DNA from: Lonicera japonica
Lineage: Eukaryota > Streptophyta > Magnoliopsida > Dipsacales > Caprifoliaceae
Assembly: GCA_021464415.1 (NCBI GenBank)
Contig: CM038470.1
Coordinates: forward strand, 30,189,774-30,253,773
DNA length: 64,000 bases
Reading direction: 5' to 3'
Shown here: positions 45,740-57,959 of the stretch, piece after piece
How the letters are laid out: every line of letters starts with the position of its first letter
Numbering within the stretch: position 1 is the first letter of the stretch
Notes under the pieces: model-generated
What the model saw: only the letters and a program-made list of their open reading frames with translations
The model's database searches: none
Told to the model about the DNA's origin: nothing
Translations under genes and position numbers: made by a program

Positions 45740-46251
45740 CTGTCGCATAAAAACATGCCTGCTATATCTGCAGCTTCACTTAGGGCAGCTCTCCACTGAT
45801 TCACCTTGTCCATCTCACCTGCAAATCGAACTTCGTGGCTCGCAAAAGCTTCTGCAAAACTCCCTTCTTTTTGTTTACGTGCATCGGAGGGATCGACTTT
45901 ATAAAACACAGGAATTACAAATTGGCCTTTTGTCCTCCTGCATTCGAGGATCTTCACTAGCTCCGTAAGGCACCATGTGGAACTTGCATAGTTTTGTGAG
46001 AAAACAACAATTGAAACCCTAGATTCTTCTATTGCTTTCATCAGTTCAGGATCAATATTTTCGCCTCTCTCTAGCATATTATTATCCCTAAATGTGAAAA
46101 TCCCGGCCCGATCCAAAGCGTCGTAGAGATGATCCGTGAAACCGTATCGCGTATCTTCACCTCTAAAGCTCAAGAACACATCGTAGATCCAGCTTCCACT
46201 AAAAGAATTAGGAGAAGAGGAAGAAGAAGAAAAAGAAAAAGAATGAGCCAT
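45740..46251 (-). CDS. TNL2 exon 1: intact TIR domain
   Basis: 170 codons plus two bases. The serine-rich leader is followed by YDVFLSFRGEDTR (23-35), the BB-loop region, and SSTWCLTELVKIL with the NADase glutamate E97. It continues with VFYKVDPSDARKQ, the complete GSFAEAFASHE helix, and VNQWRAALSEAADIAG. It is full length and canonical, unlike TNL1. The donor is CAG|GTAAAT at 45739. TIR domains cleave NAD+ into signalling nucleotides sensed by EDS1 complexes. Confidence 0.93.
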
Positions 46252-46500
46252 GGAGAAGCACCAGATGAAGATGATGAGATCAAATCGAAGCAATGTATTT
46301 GAATATGCCGGTATGTTCGTTTGTTTTTTTTTTTGTTCGGTAAAGTTTAGTTTATTCAAATAAGCACGCGTACACGCTTGGCCACTCTGTCCAGGAAAAA
46401 ATACAACAACGGCAAGACTCTCCCGTCAACTCCCTGCAAGTCTCTTTAGTCAATTTCTGTGGATTAATTGCATACGAAAACACTTCGAAGTTACGCCTGC
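46252..46500 (-). promoter_or_regulatory. TNL2 upstream region
   Basis: Aligns with 9629-9830 and 48478-48700. Shared blocks include GATCAAATCGAAGCAATGTA, GCAAGACTCTCCC and AGTCAATTTC. On the gene's strand AGTCAATTTC reads GAAATTGACT, a W-box (TTGACT). The T-run, GTTCGGTAAAG and ACGCGTACACGC blocks are shared only with the orphan copy. An in-frame upstream ATG (46359) lies here. Confidence 0.6.
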
Positions 46501-46531
46501 ATTTCGAATATTTCTGTAAATTAAATTTTAA

Positions 46532-46967
46532 GGCCGGTTTGGTTCGAGTTTTGAAAATGGAATAAATATGAAATGGGTATATTTAATTTCTGAAAAGGTT
46601 TTTTTTTAATGGCATCTATGCCGATATTTGATTCAACCGAAAATAAGAATAAAATAAAATATTAATTACAAAAATACTCTTTTTTTATAAGATGAGAAGA
46701 CATTTCTTATACTAAGTTTTTAAAAGAGACAATTACTATAATAAATTACAAAAATTACACATGCTTAACTAATAACTAACCTACAAAAATTGATTTTTAT
46801 AATTAAAAAAAATTTACAACAGAAAAAAATAAAAGAAAAAAGTTCCAAATAATTTTTTTTTTTATTTTTGTATAGCAGCGTAACTAAAAAAAAAGTTTCA
46901 AATATATTTTCATACATGGATGGAAAAAGAATTATTTATTCATAAGGAAGTGAATTATTTTAGTCCT

Positions 46968-47006
<39 letters not shown>

Positions 47007-47174
47007 CCATTGATAATGGTTTATTCCTTATGATTTAAATGGGAGAACTTGGGAGGAAAGGTTTGTTCCATAAATCATTTATTCCGGACTTAAAATTTGA
47101 ACCAAACGCGGGAATCATTTCAGAATAGATTTTAGCATTCTCGGAATGGTTTAAATCTTGCATCAAACGAGCCC
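46532..47174. mobile_element. MITE upstream of TNL2 (643 bp)
   Basis: The ends GGCCGGTTTGGTTCGAG and the reverse complement of TGCATCAAACGAGCCC pair imperfectly. TTAA flanks both sides. Internal AT-rich sequence includes an A29 run at 46973-47003. It fits a Tourist-type MITE. Confidence 0.65.
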
Positions 47175-47689
47175 TTAAAGTAGCGATTTTGTTTCCGATT
47201 CAAAATTTTTAAATAGACTTGGAAATGAATTGTGTTAGGTCAGTTTTGTATCGGGTCTTGTCAGTTTTTGGGTAAAAAACTATTAAATATGTACATGACC
47301 CGCTAACATAATAGGTGAAAAAATTAGACACGAATACGATTCGTTACTTTATCGGTTAACATGACACGACATATTTCACCTGTTAAGTTAACAGGTTCGT
47401 ACGAGTAAACCCAATAACTTGATAAAATTAACCATAAAGTAATATAAATATGCTCCAAAAGGGTTCTTAGTGGGTCTTGGTTTTAACGGATTTAACTAGT
47501 AAATATGAGCACGATTTGTTATTAACCGTGTTTTATTGTGTCTCACCGATAGTGACCCAAACCCGATAAAGATCCAACCATTAGCTTATAATTTCATATC
47601 AGTTCGTATTATGTTATCGTCTCCGACTATGTCAAAGTCTACTTTTAATTTTGATATTCAAACTTTTGCGGGTTAAAACATTACATAGT
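47175..47689. other. Probable MITE-derived intergenic DNA
   Basis: 47218-47630 is rich in CGGGT, CACGA and GACACG phrases on both strands, as in hAT-type MITEs carrying TCGTGTC repeats. No defined ends. No gene. Confidence 0.35.
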
Positions 47690-48300
47690 TAGTCCCTCAA
47701 CTATTAAAAATTTATACAAAAACCCAAAAACATTTTATTTTGTCTCGTTGCGCACTAATTATTATCACAGCCTCATGTCACAATATTTTCTAACTGGATC
47801 TACATCAGAAAATTATGTGAGCACAAAATAAACTAAAGAAAATAATTCAGAACATCTTGATAATTTTATATCTCTCCAAATAATTATTGATATCAAAGTA
47901 AAACCGAGATAAAACAATTGGAAAGAAAAATAACTAGTAATTAGGAAAGAAAACCAGTAACTCTTGGATTCTTACCTTTACCCCTATACAGTCAAACCAC
48001 TAGGAACCCTTTGAAGTCGACCTACTGGAAAAGAAAAAAAAATGGATTTAAGCAATTACACTTTGGAGCAGTTGGAAGAAATGATAGAAAATTGTAACAA
48101 AAAAAAAGGAAGAAATGATAGAAAAGGAAGAAAACACAAAAATTAGGCGTAAGCTAATCCTAGAAATAGCAAAAAATAAAATAAAATAAAAAAATGGATA
48201 AGATGGGCATACATAAATAGTTGAAATAAATAATACTCTATGTTGATAGATTCTTGGTGAAATAGTTGAAATAAATAATACGCAGAAATACACATAAATT
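47690..48300. repeat. Upstream duplicate 1, with CACTA empty site
   Basis: Aligns with 49039-49531 plus 51504-51625. Shared blocks include CCTCAACTATTAAAAATTTA, CAGCCTCATGTCACAATATT (CAGAGCCTCAGGTTACAATA in the other copy) and GGAGCAGTT(A/G)GAAGAAATGA. The site CATAAATAGTTGAAATAAAT at about 48212-48231 is the uninterrupted version of the CACTA insertion point. TATCAGAGCC-like sequence in both suggests an old LTR-element leader. Confidence 0.75.
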
Positions 48301-48469
48301 TATTTTGGTGTTTCATGAATATTAATGGATTGATTTATTTTGATACATTATGATGATAGATTTAGAAGTAAGATAACAAAAAAAAAGAACATATATTTTT
48401 AGTATCGATTCATATTATGTTATTATATTGTGTCTAATTTTATCATGTCTACTTTTAATGTCAATCATT
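48301..48469. other. Intergenic, nothing recognised
   Basis: Short AT-rich stretch between the upstream duplicate and the orphan TNL upstream copy. Confidence 0.5.
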
Positions 48470-48700
48470 AATGAGATAAAATCGAAGCAATGTACGTAAA
48501 TGTGTCGGTGAGGTGTTTTTTTTCGGTAAGGTTCAATTTATTCAAAAAAGCGCGTGTACACGCGTACTTGGTCTCTCTATCCAGGAAATAATACAGCAAC
48601 AGCAAGACTCCAGTAGTCCAGTCAACTCCCCACAAGTGTTTTTAGTCAATTTCGGTCGAGTTAATTGCATAAAAATTTCGCATGTTTTTCGATCATCTAT
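48470..48700 (-). promoter_or_regulatory. Orphan third copy of the TNL upstream region
   Basis: Matches the TNL2 upstream region from ATCGAAGCAATGTA through GGTAAGGTTCAATTTATTCA, GTGTACACGCGTACTTGG, ATCCAGGAAATAATACAGCA, AGTCAATTTCGGTCGAGTTA and TTGCATAAAAATTTCGCATG. No ATG-TIR sequence follows at the expected place (48240-48470), so the gene body has been lost. In the last block it is more like TNL1 than TNL2. Confidence 0.8.
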
Positions 48701-49038
48701 TTTATTTTTACCTCAAATAATATTTGATTTTGTTCACACTTTTTATTTGGCCTTAGAATGTCGAGTATAAATTTAGCAATATCTTATTTGATCAAAAGTA
48801 ATAAGCTTATTTTCGGTCTTTAATACCCGAATAACATGTTCTTACTCAACACTCAAATGACCGAATGATGGGAGTAAGAGTTGAACCAATAATATAACTA
48901 GAGGTGGGAAATATAATCACCCTTATCTTTAAAAATCTATTTTTGTAAATTAAACTTTAAAATATATTTTATTTTAATTTAAACCTTTTAGTATAAAAAA
49001 AATAAATTAAATTCAAACTTTCGCCCGATACAAAATTA

Positions 49039-49531
49039 CATAGTACGTTATCCCCTCAACTATTAAAAATTTATACAAAAACATTTTATTTTATCTCGTT
49101 GCAACCTAATTAGTATCAGAGCCTCAGGTTACAATATTTTCTAACTAAATCTACATCAAAAACTTATATGAGTATAAAATACACTGAAGAAACTAATTCA
49201 AAACATCTTAATAATTTTATATCTCTCCAAAGAATCATAGAACAAAATAATAGTCCGGTAAAATTATTAAAGTCTACTATATAAAAGTTCGAAAATAATC
49301 AATTTTGAAATTATAAACGAGATAAAACATATCCAAAGTAGTGTACAAGAAAAATAACTAGTAATCCTTTGAACTTGACATACTTGAAAAGAAAAATTAA
49401 AAATGGATTTGAGCAATTATATTTTGGAGCAGTTAGAAGAAATGATAGAAAAAGAATAAAACATATAAATCAAGCATAAGATAATCATAGAAGTGGTAGA
49501 AAAATTGGATAGAATGGGCAATACATAAATA
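49039..49531. repeat. Upstream duplicate 2 (left of CACTA)
   Basis: Sister of 47690-48215. It contains TAGTATCAGAGCCTCAGGTT, close to a tRNA-Met primer site. It continues beyond the CACTA element at 51504. Confidence 0.75.
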
Positions 49532-51503
49532 CACTACACCAAAATGACCATTTTCTCATGGAAACACGCGGAGGCTTTGTCACGGTCTTAGACCGTGACA
49601 AATAATTGTCCCGGTTTTGGACCTTTATAAATGTTAAATAGACCGTGACAAATAATTGTCCCGGTTTTGGACCTTTATAAATGTTAAATAAATGTAAGTA
49701 TCATTTAATATGCATTTTCAATCTATGTGAACTTTTTTTAGGTGGGTGCTTGTGTATGTTTTGTGTTAATTTATGTAGTTATTGTATATTTTCAAGTATA
49801 ACATGTTGCGTAAGAAATTTGTCTTTCTATCCCCTCAATGACATTGGTTTTGTGAACTCAATTACTGATTTCATCCCTGACTAAGAGTTAGAGAATACAC
49901 TAATTTCTTTGCAATTAACGTTTTTAGAATAAAACTTCTTTATTTATTTATTTATTATCTTGAATTATAGTACATAAATTATGTTTTGAAGAGGAAAATC
50001 GAATCTTAGATATGGAGATCTTAAAAAGGAATAATGGACTCTCAATTTGGGATAGAATGAGAATTTTTTTAATTGGTTCTCCCTACGTAGGAACTACTAC
50101 GTTATATATTTACCTTCTAAGATATTACGATCGTTAATATTGATCTTTTTTTATCTCTTTTAGAAATGCAAATGTAGAGAATAACAGCAACAGATGCTCT
50201 CTCGATCATGGTTGGTTTCAAGAAATCCTAAATCTGAAGACTTCATGCCCGCATTCAAATATATAACTGCATGTTTAACAAAAAGAATTAGGACACTATT
50301 TCCCTGCTGGTTATTTAGGTGTGCCCGCCCTTTGCTTTCTTCCTTAAAAAATATGGTCTAAGATGGATTCTAGCATCATCCATTGTAAACCCGATCTAAA
50401 AAGCAATTAAACTTTCCAACTTACGGCTTGAGTCAATCTGCATACAATCAACCAGACTTTGGATGTAGAAAAGAAAAACCGATTCTTAATTTGAGATGAA
50501 AGATTGTTCCTATATATATTTATGATTTTGTGCATAAATATAATACTAAGCCACATATACAGCTACACTCCATTAAGTAACTATTTGAGAGGTATTCAAC
50601 TCTTCATTTTAATGCTAGATGGAACTTTTTGCCATGGTTGAATGTTAGTTGCCCACACTGTAAATGAAAATTTCAAGTAACTAGTTGCTCGCGTTAATTT
50701 AGCATTTTTTGGGTCATTCACATCTTCGGACTGAGAAATCCCATGTGTACTCGTTTGGGGCTAATTACTAGACGCAAGTATGTAACTATGGATATGTGTA
50801 TGTATATATATATATATATGTTTGGTGTTTATCCGAGTTTTTGATCATTAGATTACATTAGTTGTTGTAGTTAAATTTTTTTTATGTATTTCCAGTTTTA
50901 AGTACTACTGAATATTGAATACGATTGGTATACACACACACACATATATATATATATGTACATATATTTTTATTTGTGACTTGAGTAAGATTGAATCAAA
51001 TAATGCGATTAATGTAGTAGATTAATCGCAATGAAATGCATGTTACTAAAATATTGTTACAGATATTTATCAAATTTAATATTGCTCCTATGATTCTTTT
51101 ATTTGTTGCAGGTATAATGTAGGAAATTAAAAATATTGGAAATACAATTTTTTAGAATTTTGTTTTAAAATTATGGAAAACATTGTCACAGTCAAAAACC
51201 GTGACAATAAAGTCACACAACAAAATATTTTTCTTGGTTTTGAGCCGTGACAAGTTTGGTGCAAATAGAGACCTTAAAGTGAAATATGTCATGGTTCTAA
51301 ACCGTGACAAATAGTATAATGTAGTCTCAGTTTAAAATCGAGACAAACCGTCTACTTACAGTGCCAAAAATCCCCTTAACAAACTGTGACAATGGAACTT
51401 TATCATGGTTATGGACCGTGACACAAGGACTTTCTTGCCGGTCGTGACAAAGGCCTTTTGACACGGTTTAAAATCGTGACAATTCGCGTATTTTAGTGTA
51501 GTA
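49532..51503. mobile_element. CACTA DNA transposon, non-autonomous (1.97 kb)
   Basis: Starts CACTACACCAAAATG and ends ATTTTAGTGTAGTA (last base G to A). The 3-bp target is ATA on both sides (49529-49531, 51504-51506), confirmed by the empty site in the sister copy near 48215. Subterminal regions carry many ACCGTGACAA / TTGTCACGGT motifs on both strands, as CACTA transposases require. A 50-bp unit is duplicated at 49591-49690. No transposase is encoded. Confidence 0.93.
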
Positions 51504-52400
51504 ATAGTTGAAATAAATAGCACTTTATGTTAATAGATTTATGGTGAAAATAGTTAAAATGAATAATACACATAAATAAATATATTTTGGTGTTTTATGA
51601 AGATTAATGGAATGATTTATTATATATATATATGTTGAAAACTTGAAATATTGTTGAGAAAGGGTGAGATACGAAGAGAAAAAACATACATACATACATC
51701 GCTTTCCTTTTCTCTTTAAAATTATCCCAAGATCCCATATAGTTTTGGGAAAAAAATGTTTTCAAGAAGAGACTAAACTCAACATTTTATGTTTCCATTA
51801 TGAAAGAGAAGAAACAAATTCATGCATTGTTGATACAAGAAAATTTTGTAAAACTTTTTTCTACAAAAAAGACTTTATTCTCTATTTGTTTCATTTCAAA
51901 ATCCTCCAAGTTTGTATATAAATTTTAAGCAAGTGGTTAAACCTATATGTGTATTACTGACCTCTGCATTTTTCATTTCAAGAACTTGCAAATAACATTT
52001 TTGACTACGGAAAAAGAAGAAAATAAATCCTTTTGCCTTTTTTATTATTCAAGTTCAACACTATTACAATTAATAATTACCTTATCAATTCCATTCTCGT
52101 GCTTATTTAAGTTTAAGCATTACTTTTTCTAATTTTTCAAAAAGTTACAAAATAACTTTGATTTATATAAACAATAGAAAGTGTTGGTCGGAAAACAACC
52201 TTAGAGGGGGGGTGAATAGGGTTTTAAAAACTTAATGCGGAATTAAAACGTTTTTAAAATATTCAAGCAAAGCAACTTATCTAAGCAAATATCAAGGAAA
52301 TAATCAATTTCAAGTAATCAATCCCAAGATCAAAGATTTTTGCTCTAAATCACTCAAATCCTCCTCTCTTTCACTATTCATCATCTTATTCATGTGGATG
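51504..52400. other. End of upstream duplicate 2, then unassigned AT-rich DNA
   Basis: To about 51625 this continues the upstream duplicate. A TA run lies at 51621-51633. Nothing is recognised to 52180. At 52196-52225 the phrase TAGAGGGGGGGTGAATAGGG is a common motif of plant LTR repeats, but no element could be delimited. Confidence 0.45.
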
Positions 52401-53786
52401 GCTTGAGGGAATGCCTTAATCCTCGTATTTTCTTCTTCTCCTTCGCTAATAACTCGAGGTAGGGGTTTTTTTGTTTATAAAACTCAATAAAATGATTTTA
52501 TTACTTGATAATCTTTGTATTAGATTTACGTTTGATTGAGAACTTGGGTATAAGGAAGTTCCATGTTGATTTATGATTTGTGAATCTTTGAATGCTCTAT
52601 CTAATACAAGTTATACCATGTGTACTTGATACAAAGTGTTGTTTGAACCAAATGAAATATCTCTTGGTGGTGTGTATGATAATTATTAATGAACGTGGCT
52701 TGTTGATAAATTGTGCCACCAAGGGATATGTGGTGAAACTTTTTGAGTATAGATGGCATATATTTCTTCCTATGTACATTAATATCATGTTGTGCACGAT
52801 GCATATTATTATGGTGTCAACCGACGGCTTGGAAATCTTATGGCAAGATTTTGAACGGACTCGTGGCTTGTCGTTTGCCTGATTATCTCATGAAAGGCCT
52901 TCATCATCTATCATTGGTTGGGAAAGCTTATGTCTCTCAGGAACAGATTCTTGATATGATTTTGTAGTGCTTGCCAGGATGAAAAAATAGGTAGAGCCCG
53001 ATGCCCTTGGGTTGAAAAGCCCTAAACCCCTGGGGGAGTAATGTTTGGCCGCATATAAGCCACTGGTGTGGAGCCCGGAAACCTAGCCAAATTGGCAAGG
53101 TACTATGATTTTGTTGTTAACGTTGTTTATATAGGATCGGGATTATTGATCCTAGGGCTGTTGTTATCTACATTCATATGGGATCAGGGCAATTGATCCC
53201 AGGGTATCAGCTTGATGATCGGACATCTCGGTGGCATTGCAATATATTCACAGCTCAGGCTCTCTATTGTACAGTAATCGGTTGACACGGGAGGTAACTT
53301 GTATTAGTACGTTCATGCATAGTCACTTGATGAACATGGTTCTTATTGATATTATCGAATTAAACACGGTTTGAAAAATATGTTTATAAACCTGTTTTTG
53401 AACATATGCCCTATACCCCCCCTACTGAGCAAATGACTCACCCCGATTTTCTTAAATTATTTCAAGTACTCTCGAGTCCTAGAGGACAAGGATACGATAG
53501 GGTCAGGGACGATATAGAGGCTCTGATACAACAAGTATTTTATTTTGTGATGTATATATTTTTTCGGAAAGCTACGGCTAGCCCAAGGATTATATAGACT
53601 TTAGGAATTCATGTGGTTTAGGTTTTATACATATATATGTGATACATGCCTAGAATACTTTATATACATGTTACTGTTTATTTGTTTTCTTTTTATACAC
53701 CTTTCTTAGTCTTACTAAGATAGGTTAATAACGCTCCAGGTCTTAATTACAGGTGTTATCCTGTAAATTAAGGCGGGGGTGTTACA
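52401..53786 (+). repeat. Probable chromovirus-type gypsy 5' LTR
   Basis: The 3' edge is GGCGGGGGTGTTACA (53786). It is followed by a degraded primer site TTTAGTATCAAAGCATAGGT, where TGGTATCAGAGC is usual. Internal phrases GATCCTAGGG / GGGATCAGGGCAATTGATCC and the CTTACTAAGATAGGTTAATAA transcript-end region fit Tekay/Del-type LTRs. The 5' edge is not determined. Short frames here are not genes. Confidence 0.5.
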
Positions 53787-53889
53787 ATTTAGTATCAAAG
53801 CATAGGTTATGCAATACTTGGGTTGTGGGACGAAATTTGTGACGTGTTGTGATAAATTGTCTCCTTGATAAGTTTATGGAAACGTCATA

Positions 53890-54800
53890 ATGTTCTTCTT
53901 ATTTTCGTATAGAATGACGACCTTACCAAATCACAATGCCACCCACGGAAGTTCCACCTCCGGGGAGTCAGTAGTTGCAATCTGTACCATGGCCCGAGAG
54001 TTGGCCAATGTGTTGGGGCATATAAAACAACCCCATAGTAGAGTCCAGGAGAATAAGGCTATGGTGGCCCTAGAAAAATTCAAGAAGTTAGCACTACCTA
54101 CATTTAACGGGACATCTAGTCCCGATGCGACAGAGTCATGTCTCGATCATATGGAAAGAGCCTTCGAAGTCATGACCTTACCTAATACCTGAAGCTCAAT
54201 TTGGGGACCTACCAGCTGGTTAATCAAGCTGGTATCTGGTGGAAAAATGTGTCTAGGAGATCAGACGCTCCTACTTCTTGGGAGCAAAACTCACTTGCTC
54301 CTAGAGCATTATTTCTTGTCAGTTCATCGCAATCTAAAGAAAGATGAGTTTCGTTCCCTGATTCAAAGGAACATGTCTGTGGCAGAATATGAAATAAAGT
54401 TTGAAAGTTTGAGTAATTTTAATAGGAGTCTGGATAATGACCCCAAGGAAAAGATACGTTTGTTCTTGAAGGGATTGAAACCTTCTATTCGAGAGAAGGT
54501 ATATCACCTGAATCGCGGCAGTGTCACAGAAGCTGTGAGGATGTCGATGAAAATTAAAAAAGAAATTATAGATGCCAGTAGGTTTCTTGACAAGAAGAGG
54601 GGTACCGAGGGGAAAAAGTTGGGCAGTCAGGGAAAGAGGTACAAGGGTGAGTTCGGGTCCTCTAGTGGGAGTTATGGTAGAGGTCGGTCTACAGGTTCTG
54701 GGAACGAAAACTAGGGGTTCTGAGAAAGAGTTTGTTATGAGTGTGGTCAGTTGGGGTACTTCAAGAAATAGTGTCCAAATGTGAGATGAGAGCAATAAAA
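53890..54800 (+). pseudogene. Gypsy (chromovirus-like) gag, broken
   Basis: Frame from ATG 53911 (MTTLPNHNATHG) to TGA 54190 contains FKKLALPTFNGTSSPDATESCLDHMERAFE. A frame shift leads to 54247-54714 with KKDEFRSLIQRNMSVAEYEIKFESLSNF, the Retrotrans_gag core. The knuckle at about 54730-54775 reads CYECGQLGYFKK-stop-C, with the histidine replaced by tyrosine and a stop before the last cysteine. Nothing of protease or polymerase follows; the element ends near 54800. Confidence 0.82.
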
Positions 54801-56811
54801 ACCCTTTAAGTCCTTTAATAGTCGGATGATTGAGCCCGTAAATTGCATTTCTAATCCCTTAAATAAGGCTCAATTAGCTTTTAATTACCATCTAAAACCA
54901 AAAATTGCATATAAATTTAATTTAAGCATGAAAAGAAGGCATTGCATTGTCTTTATATGTTACTAAGCCATTTTTTAGGCCTAAAGTGGTTAAGAAACTG
55001 AGGATGTATGCAAGATAGAAGGTTGAAAGCGAAAAAGTGTGAGAGGAAGGCCCGAAGAAAAAGTCCAAATCCATTCCGAGGCCCGAAGTGAGGAAAACTT
55101 CTCAAACTACCCCTAAAGTGCTAGCAAGAAGATAAAAGCAAGTCCTCAAGCATGAATGAAGTGAATAAAAGTGTCCAAGAGTGATCCTAAAAGGAAAGAA
55201 GCTCAATCAAATCAATTCCCAAAGTTTTCAAGCAAAACTGAGAATTACCGTAAAAAGCTCGAGGTTGTAGCTGATCAAAGTTTTTCTACAATAGGAATTT
55301 GAAGAAATCTCCATCAATATAAATTGTAGATATTTAAATTACCTATGTGTAGAAAAAAATAGTGCATCAATCGGAGTTCAGAGCAAAAAGGTATGAACAA
55401 AAGAAGAAGGCATCATAAAGAAAACGGGCCCAATTTTAGGCCCAAATTCAATTTTAAGCCATGTTTCGGCCCGTTTCTTCAAGGATTACTAAAACCAAGA
55501 CATGAGACACTTGTTTACTATAAAAAAGGTCATATATCTCATATTTTAGGGTACACAATAATTTAGAATTGATTATTAGAAAGGCAGGGAGTACCGTAAC
55601 GTTCTTAGGAGCTTTTACGATGCATCTGATGATTAAACTTGAGTGATTTTTCTTTTATTTCTTCAAAAAAATTGTTAGGTTAGTTTATTTATTATATTTG
55701 AAGACTGGAATATCAGTATATTCAACATTAATTCATCGTTCAATTCAATTTTTAATTCAAGTCTCAATCGCATACCAGGTAAACCCTAGTTTTCTTTTTT
55801 CTTTCAATTTGATTGCTTTTGATTGTTCGTTTGATTTGGTATTCATATATTAGTTGTTAGAGATCATATATATATTCTGAAATCAACCCTAAAACCATGT
55901 TTTAGGGGCTGATCCTAGGTTTATAGATCGAAATTGTCGGTTTTTGATTTTCCTATCGTTATATGCTTGTTTCTTATTTCGTATTCAAATAGTTTATTGT
56001 TTTTTCAATCCATTCATGTGTGATTCTTTGTTCATCATTAATAATATGATTTTTCAGAATTTTTAGGGTTTTAGTTGAATTTCTTCAATTTATGTCAGTT
56101 TTTGAATTTGTTTACCGTTTTAAACATAAAATCTTCGTTTTAAATCGAAATTGAGTAAGTCCAAAGCCAAAAGTTTTCAAATTTGATTTTTTATATTCTT
56201 AGGTATTTTTCTACTATTTTAATGATTTATATGTTTGTTTTCTTTTTTAATTTGAAATTGTCTAGCTAAATCATTAGTTAGGGGTCCGTAGTGAAAGATG
56301 CGAACTTAATCTTTGAATGTAATCCAATTTAGATTTGAATCTAAATTTTCTATTGGTTATAGATCACCTACTGAATGTATTAGTATTTTCTTATCTTTTC
56401 ATGCCTTAAAAATATGTTTGCATAAGTTAGCTCATAAATTCCATTTGATTAAGAACCGTAAAATGTGAATTCACGAATTTTTGCACCAAAACCCTAACGT
56501 GGCTGATTTGAGGAAAGTCTTTATTCTCTAATTATTTAGGTTAGTTTCTCAAGTGAATTGGATGATTTAGCGCTATTTTGGCATTTATTAACGTAAATGT
56601 CGAAAAAGTGTTAGTTTTGACTTTCGGCATTCTTTTTAAGATGGATTTGATTTGAATCACATTCAAACATATTCAAACCTTAGGAGAGTGTTAATATACT
56701 AATTTTTGGAAATTTTAATCAACTTAGATTATTTTTATCACGCACTAGCAATACTATGTTTCAAATTACACTTTTGCAAAGTTAAAAAGTTTCACTATCG
56801 AATTCTATTGA
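54801..56811 (-). other. Probable LTR or 3' untranslated region of the Athila-like element
   Basis: No gene. It begins near TGATTGAGCCCGTAAATTGC. AT-rich with phrases such as CCAGGTAAACCCTAG at about 55775-55790. Lying downstream of the minus-strand polyprotein, it is the expected place of the 3' LTR, but I could not fix its ends and the other LTR is outside the window. Confidence 0.4.
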
Positions 56812-57251
56812 TCAAAGAATCTCCAAAAAATTGCTCAAAATAGTAGGATTGAATAGAATTTCCTTACCTCGGATGAAGGCAAAACAATTGTATTTCTCCT
56901 TTTCAATGAGTAAGGCAATAAACTCGCAGCAAATGGTAGCATTGTAATCATTAATGTTGGTTTTAAGAAAAAATTTCCATCCAACCTTTCGTACAAAGGA
57001 CATGTAGAATGGGAAATCATCAAATTCGTCAATTGCCCTTACCATTTCCTCCACAACTGTTCGAGTGTTAAACCAATCTTCATACCACTTTTTTTCAATC
57101 TCACTTCAAAACCCTTAGTAACCCCTCCTTGGATTAACCTCAACTCGATGGGTTTGAAGCATTTTTCCTTCGTTGAGACGATAAAGAGGTTATTGGGAAG
57201 AAGTTTAGGTCGATATGTGAGAGTATTGGCTTTAATTTTTAAAAACCCCAA
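56812..57251 (-). pseudogene. Post-pol relic frame of the Athila-like element
   Basis: Two minus-strand frames (57251-57039, 57054-56812) that overlap in different frames. The second has CCEFIALLIEKEKYNCFAFI and EILFNPTILSNFLEIL, a texture like the plant-transposon protein region found downstream of pol in some Athila elements. Not identified with certainty. Confidence 0.3.
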
Positions 57252-57959
57252 AAGTTAAGGCTTGGGGAATTTTTTGAAATTAAAGGTTTTAGGGAGTGGG
57301 GAACTGGTTTGCTTATATGGAATGGTGTTTTGATGAAGGAAATAGTAGATTGTGACAGATGGAGGGAGGTGAAATTCAGATTGTAGGGGTTATGGTGTAT
57401 CAATGGAGATTTGGTGAGGGTAAGAGGAGATGATGTTAAGGTTTTGATGTGGGAGAGATGAAATAGGGTAGGAGATAATGAGGGAGTGGGCGTTTATTTG
57501 GGGAGTTATTTTGAAGTGGGGAAAAATGGTTGGATTTGGGAGTCTTAAAAATTGAATTGTCTCTGCTACAATACCGAAGATTGATCTTAGGATGACTAAG
57601 ATCGATCTTGCTAATTCTCGGGCTTGTTGTGTGGTTAGCTAGGATTTGAAATTTTGGCCAAGGTAGATTTTGCCCTGAGCAAGATCAAACTTGCTTACTC
57701 CGGACTTCAACTTCTTTTTCACTGCTATCTTAAAACTTCCTAAGATGGATCTTGGGATGACCAAGATCGATCTTAGTCACCCTCAAGACTTTCCTTTTGG
57801 CTGCAATTAGATTTTCCTTCATTTTTTCCCCGATTTACTCGAGATAATTTCTTGTGCTACAAAAAATATTTAAACACATATATACATTATATACACATGA
57901 CAACCTATGTTTTTACATATAGGTTGGTTCCTTTAAAGGGACGGACTCTTTCAAAGTCG
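57252..57959 (-). other. Non-coding stretch between post-pol relic and integrase end
   Basis: No frame. Repeated phrases AAGATCGATCTT and AAGATCGATC occur at about 57590-57780. Confidence 0.45.

Larger units (their letters stand above)
33342..46251 (-). pseudogene. TNL2: TIR-NBS-LRR gene with nonsense codon and 7.7-kb intron 1
   Basis: Paralogue of TNL1 with the same five-exon plan: 45740-46251, 36916-38032, 36496-36768, 35361-36380, 33342-33893. All junctions are GT-AG and in frame (phases 2,0,0,0), including exon 5. The only break is TGA at 37474-37476, codon 357, between RNBS-B and GLPL. As read, it encodes a TIR plus half NB-ARC of 356 residues; read through the TGA it would be about 1158 codons. 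Intron 1 is 7.7 kb owing to a gypsy element holding hAT insertions. The start is placed at 46251 (CCATGGCTCA), not the in-frame upstream ATG at 46359, because only from 46251 does it match TNL1. Confidence 0.88.

Noticed and set aside
46252..46359. Upstream in-frame ATG as the TNL2 start
   Set aside because: The extra 36 residues do not match TNL1 or TNL leaders. The ATG at 46251 shares the CCATGGCT context and the serine-rich leader with TNL1.
54334..54795. 153-codon minus-strand frame
   Set aside because: Antisense of the gypsy gag, whose plus-strand residue pattern is clear.
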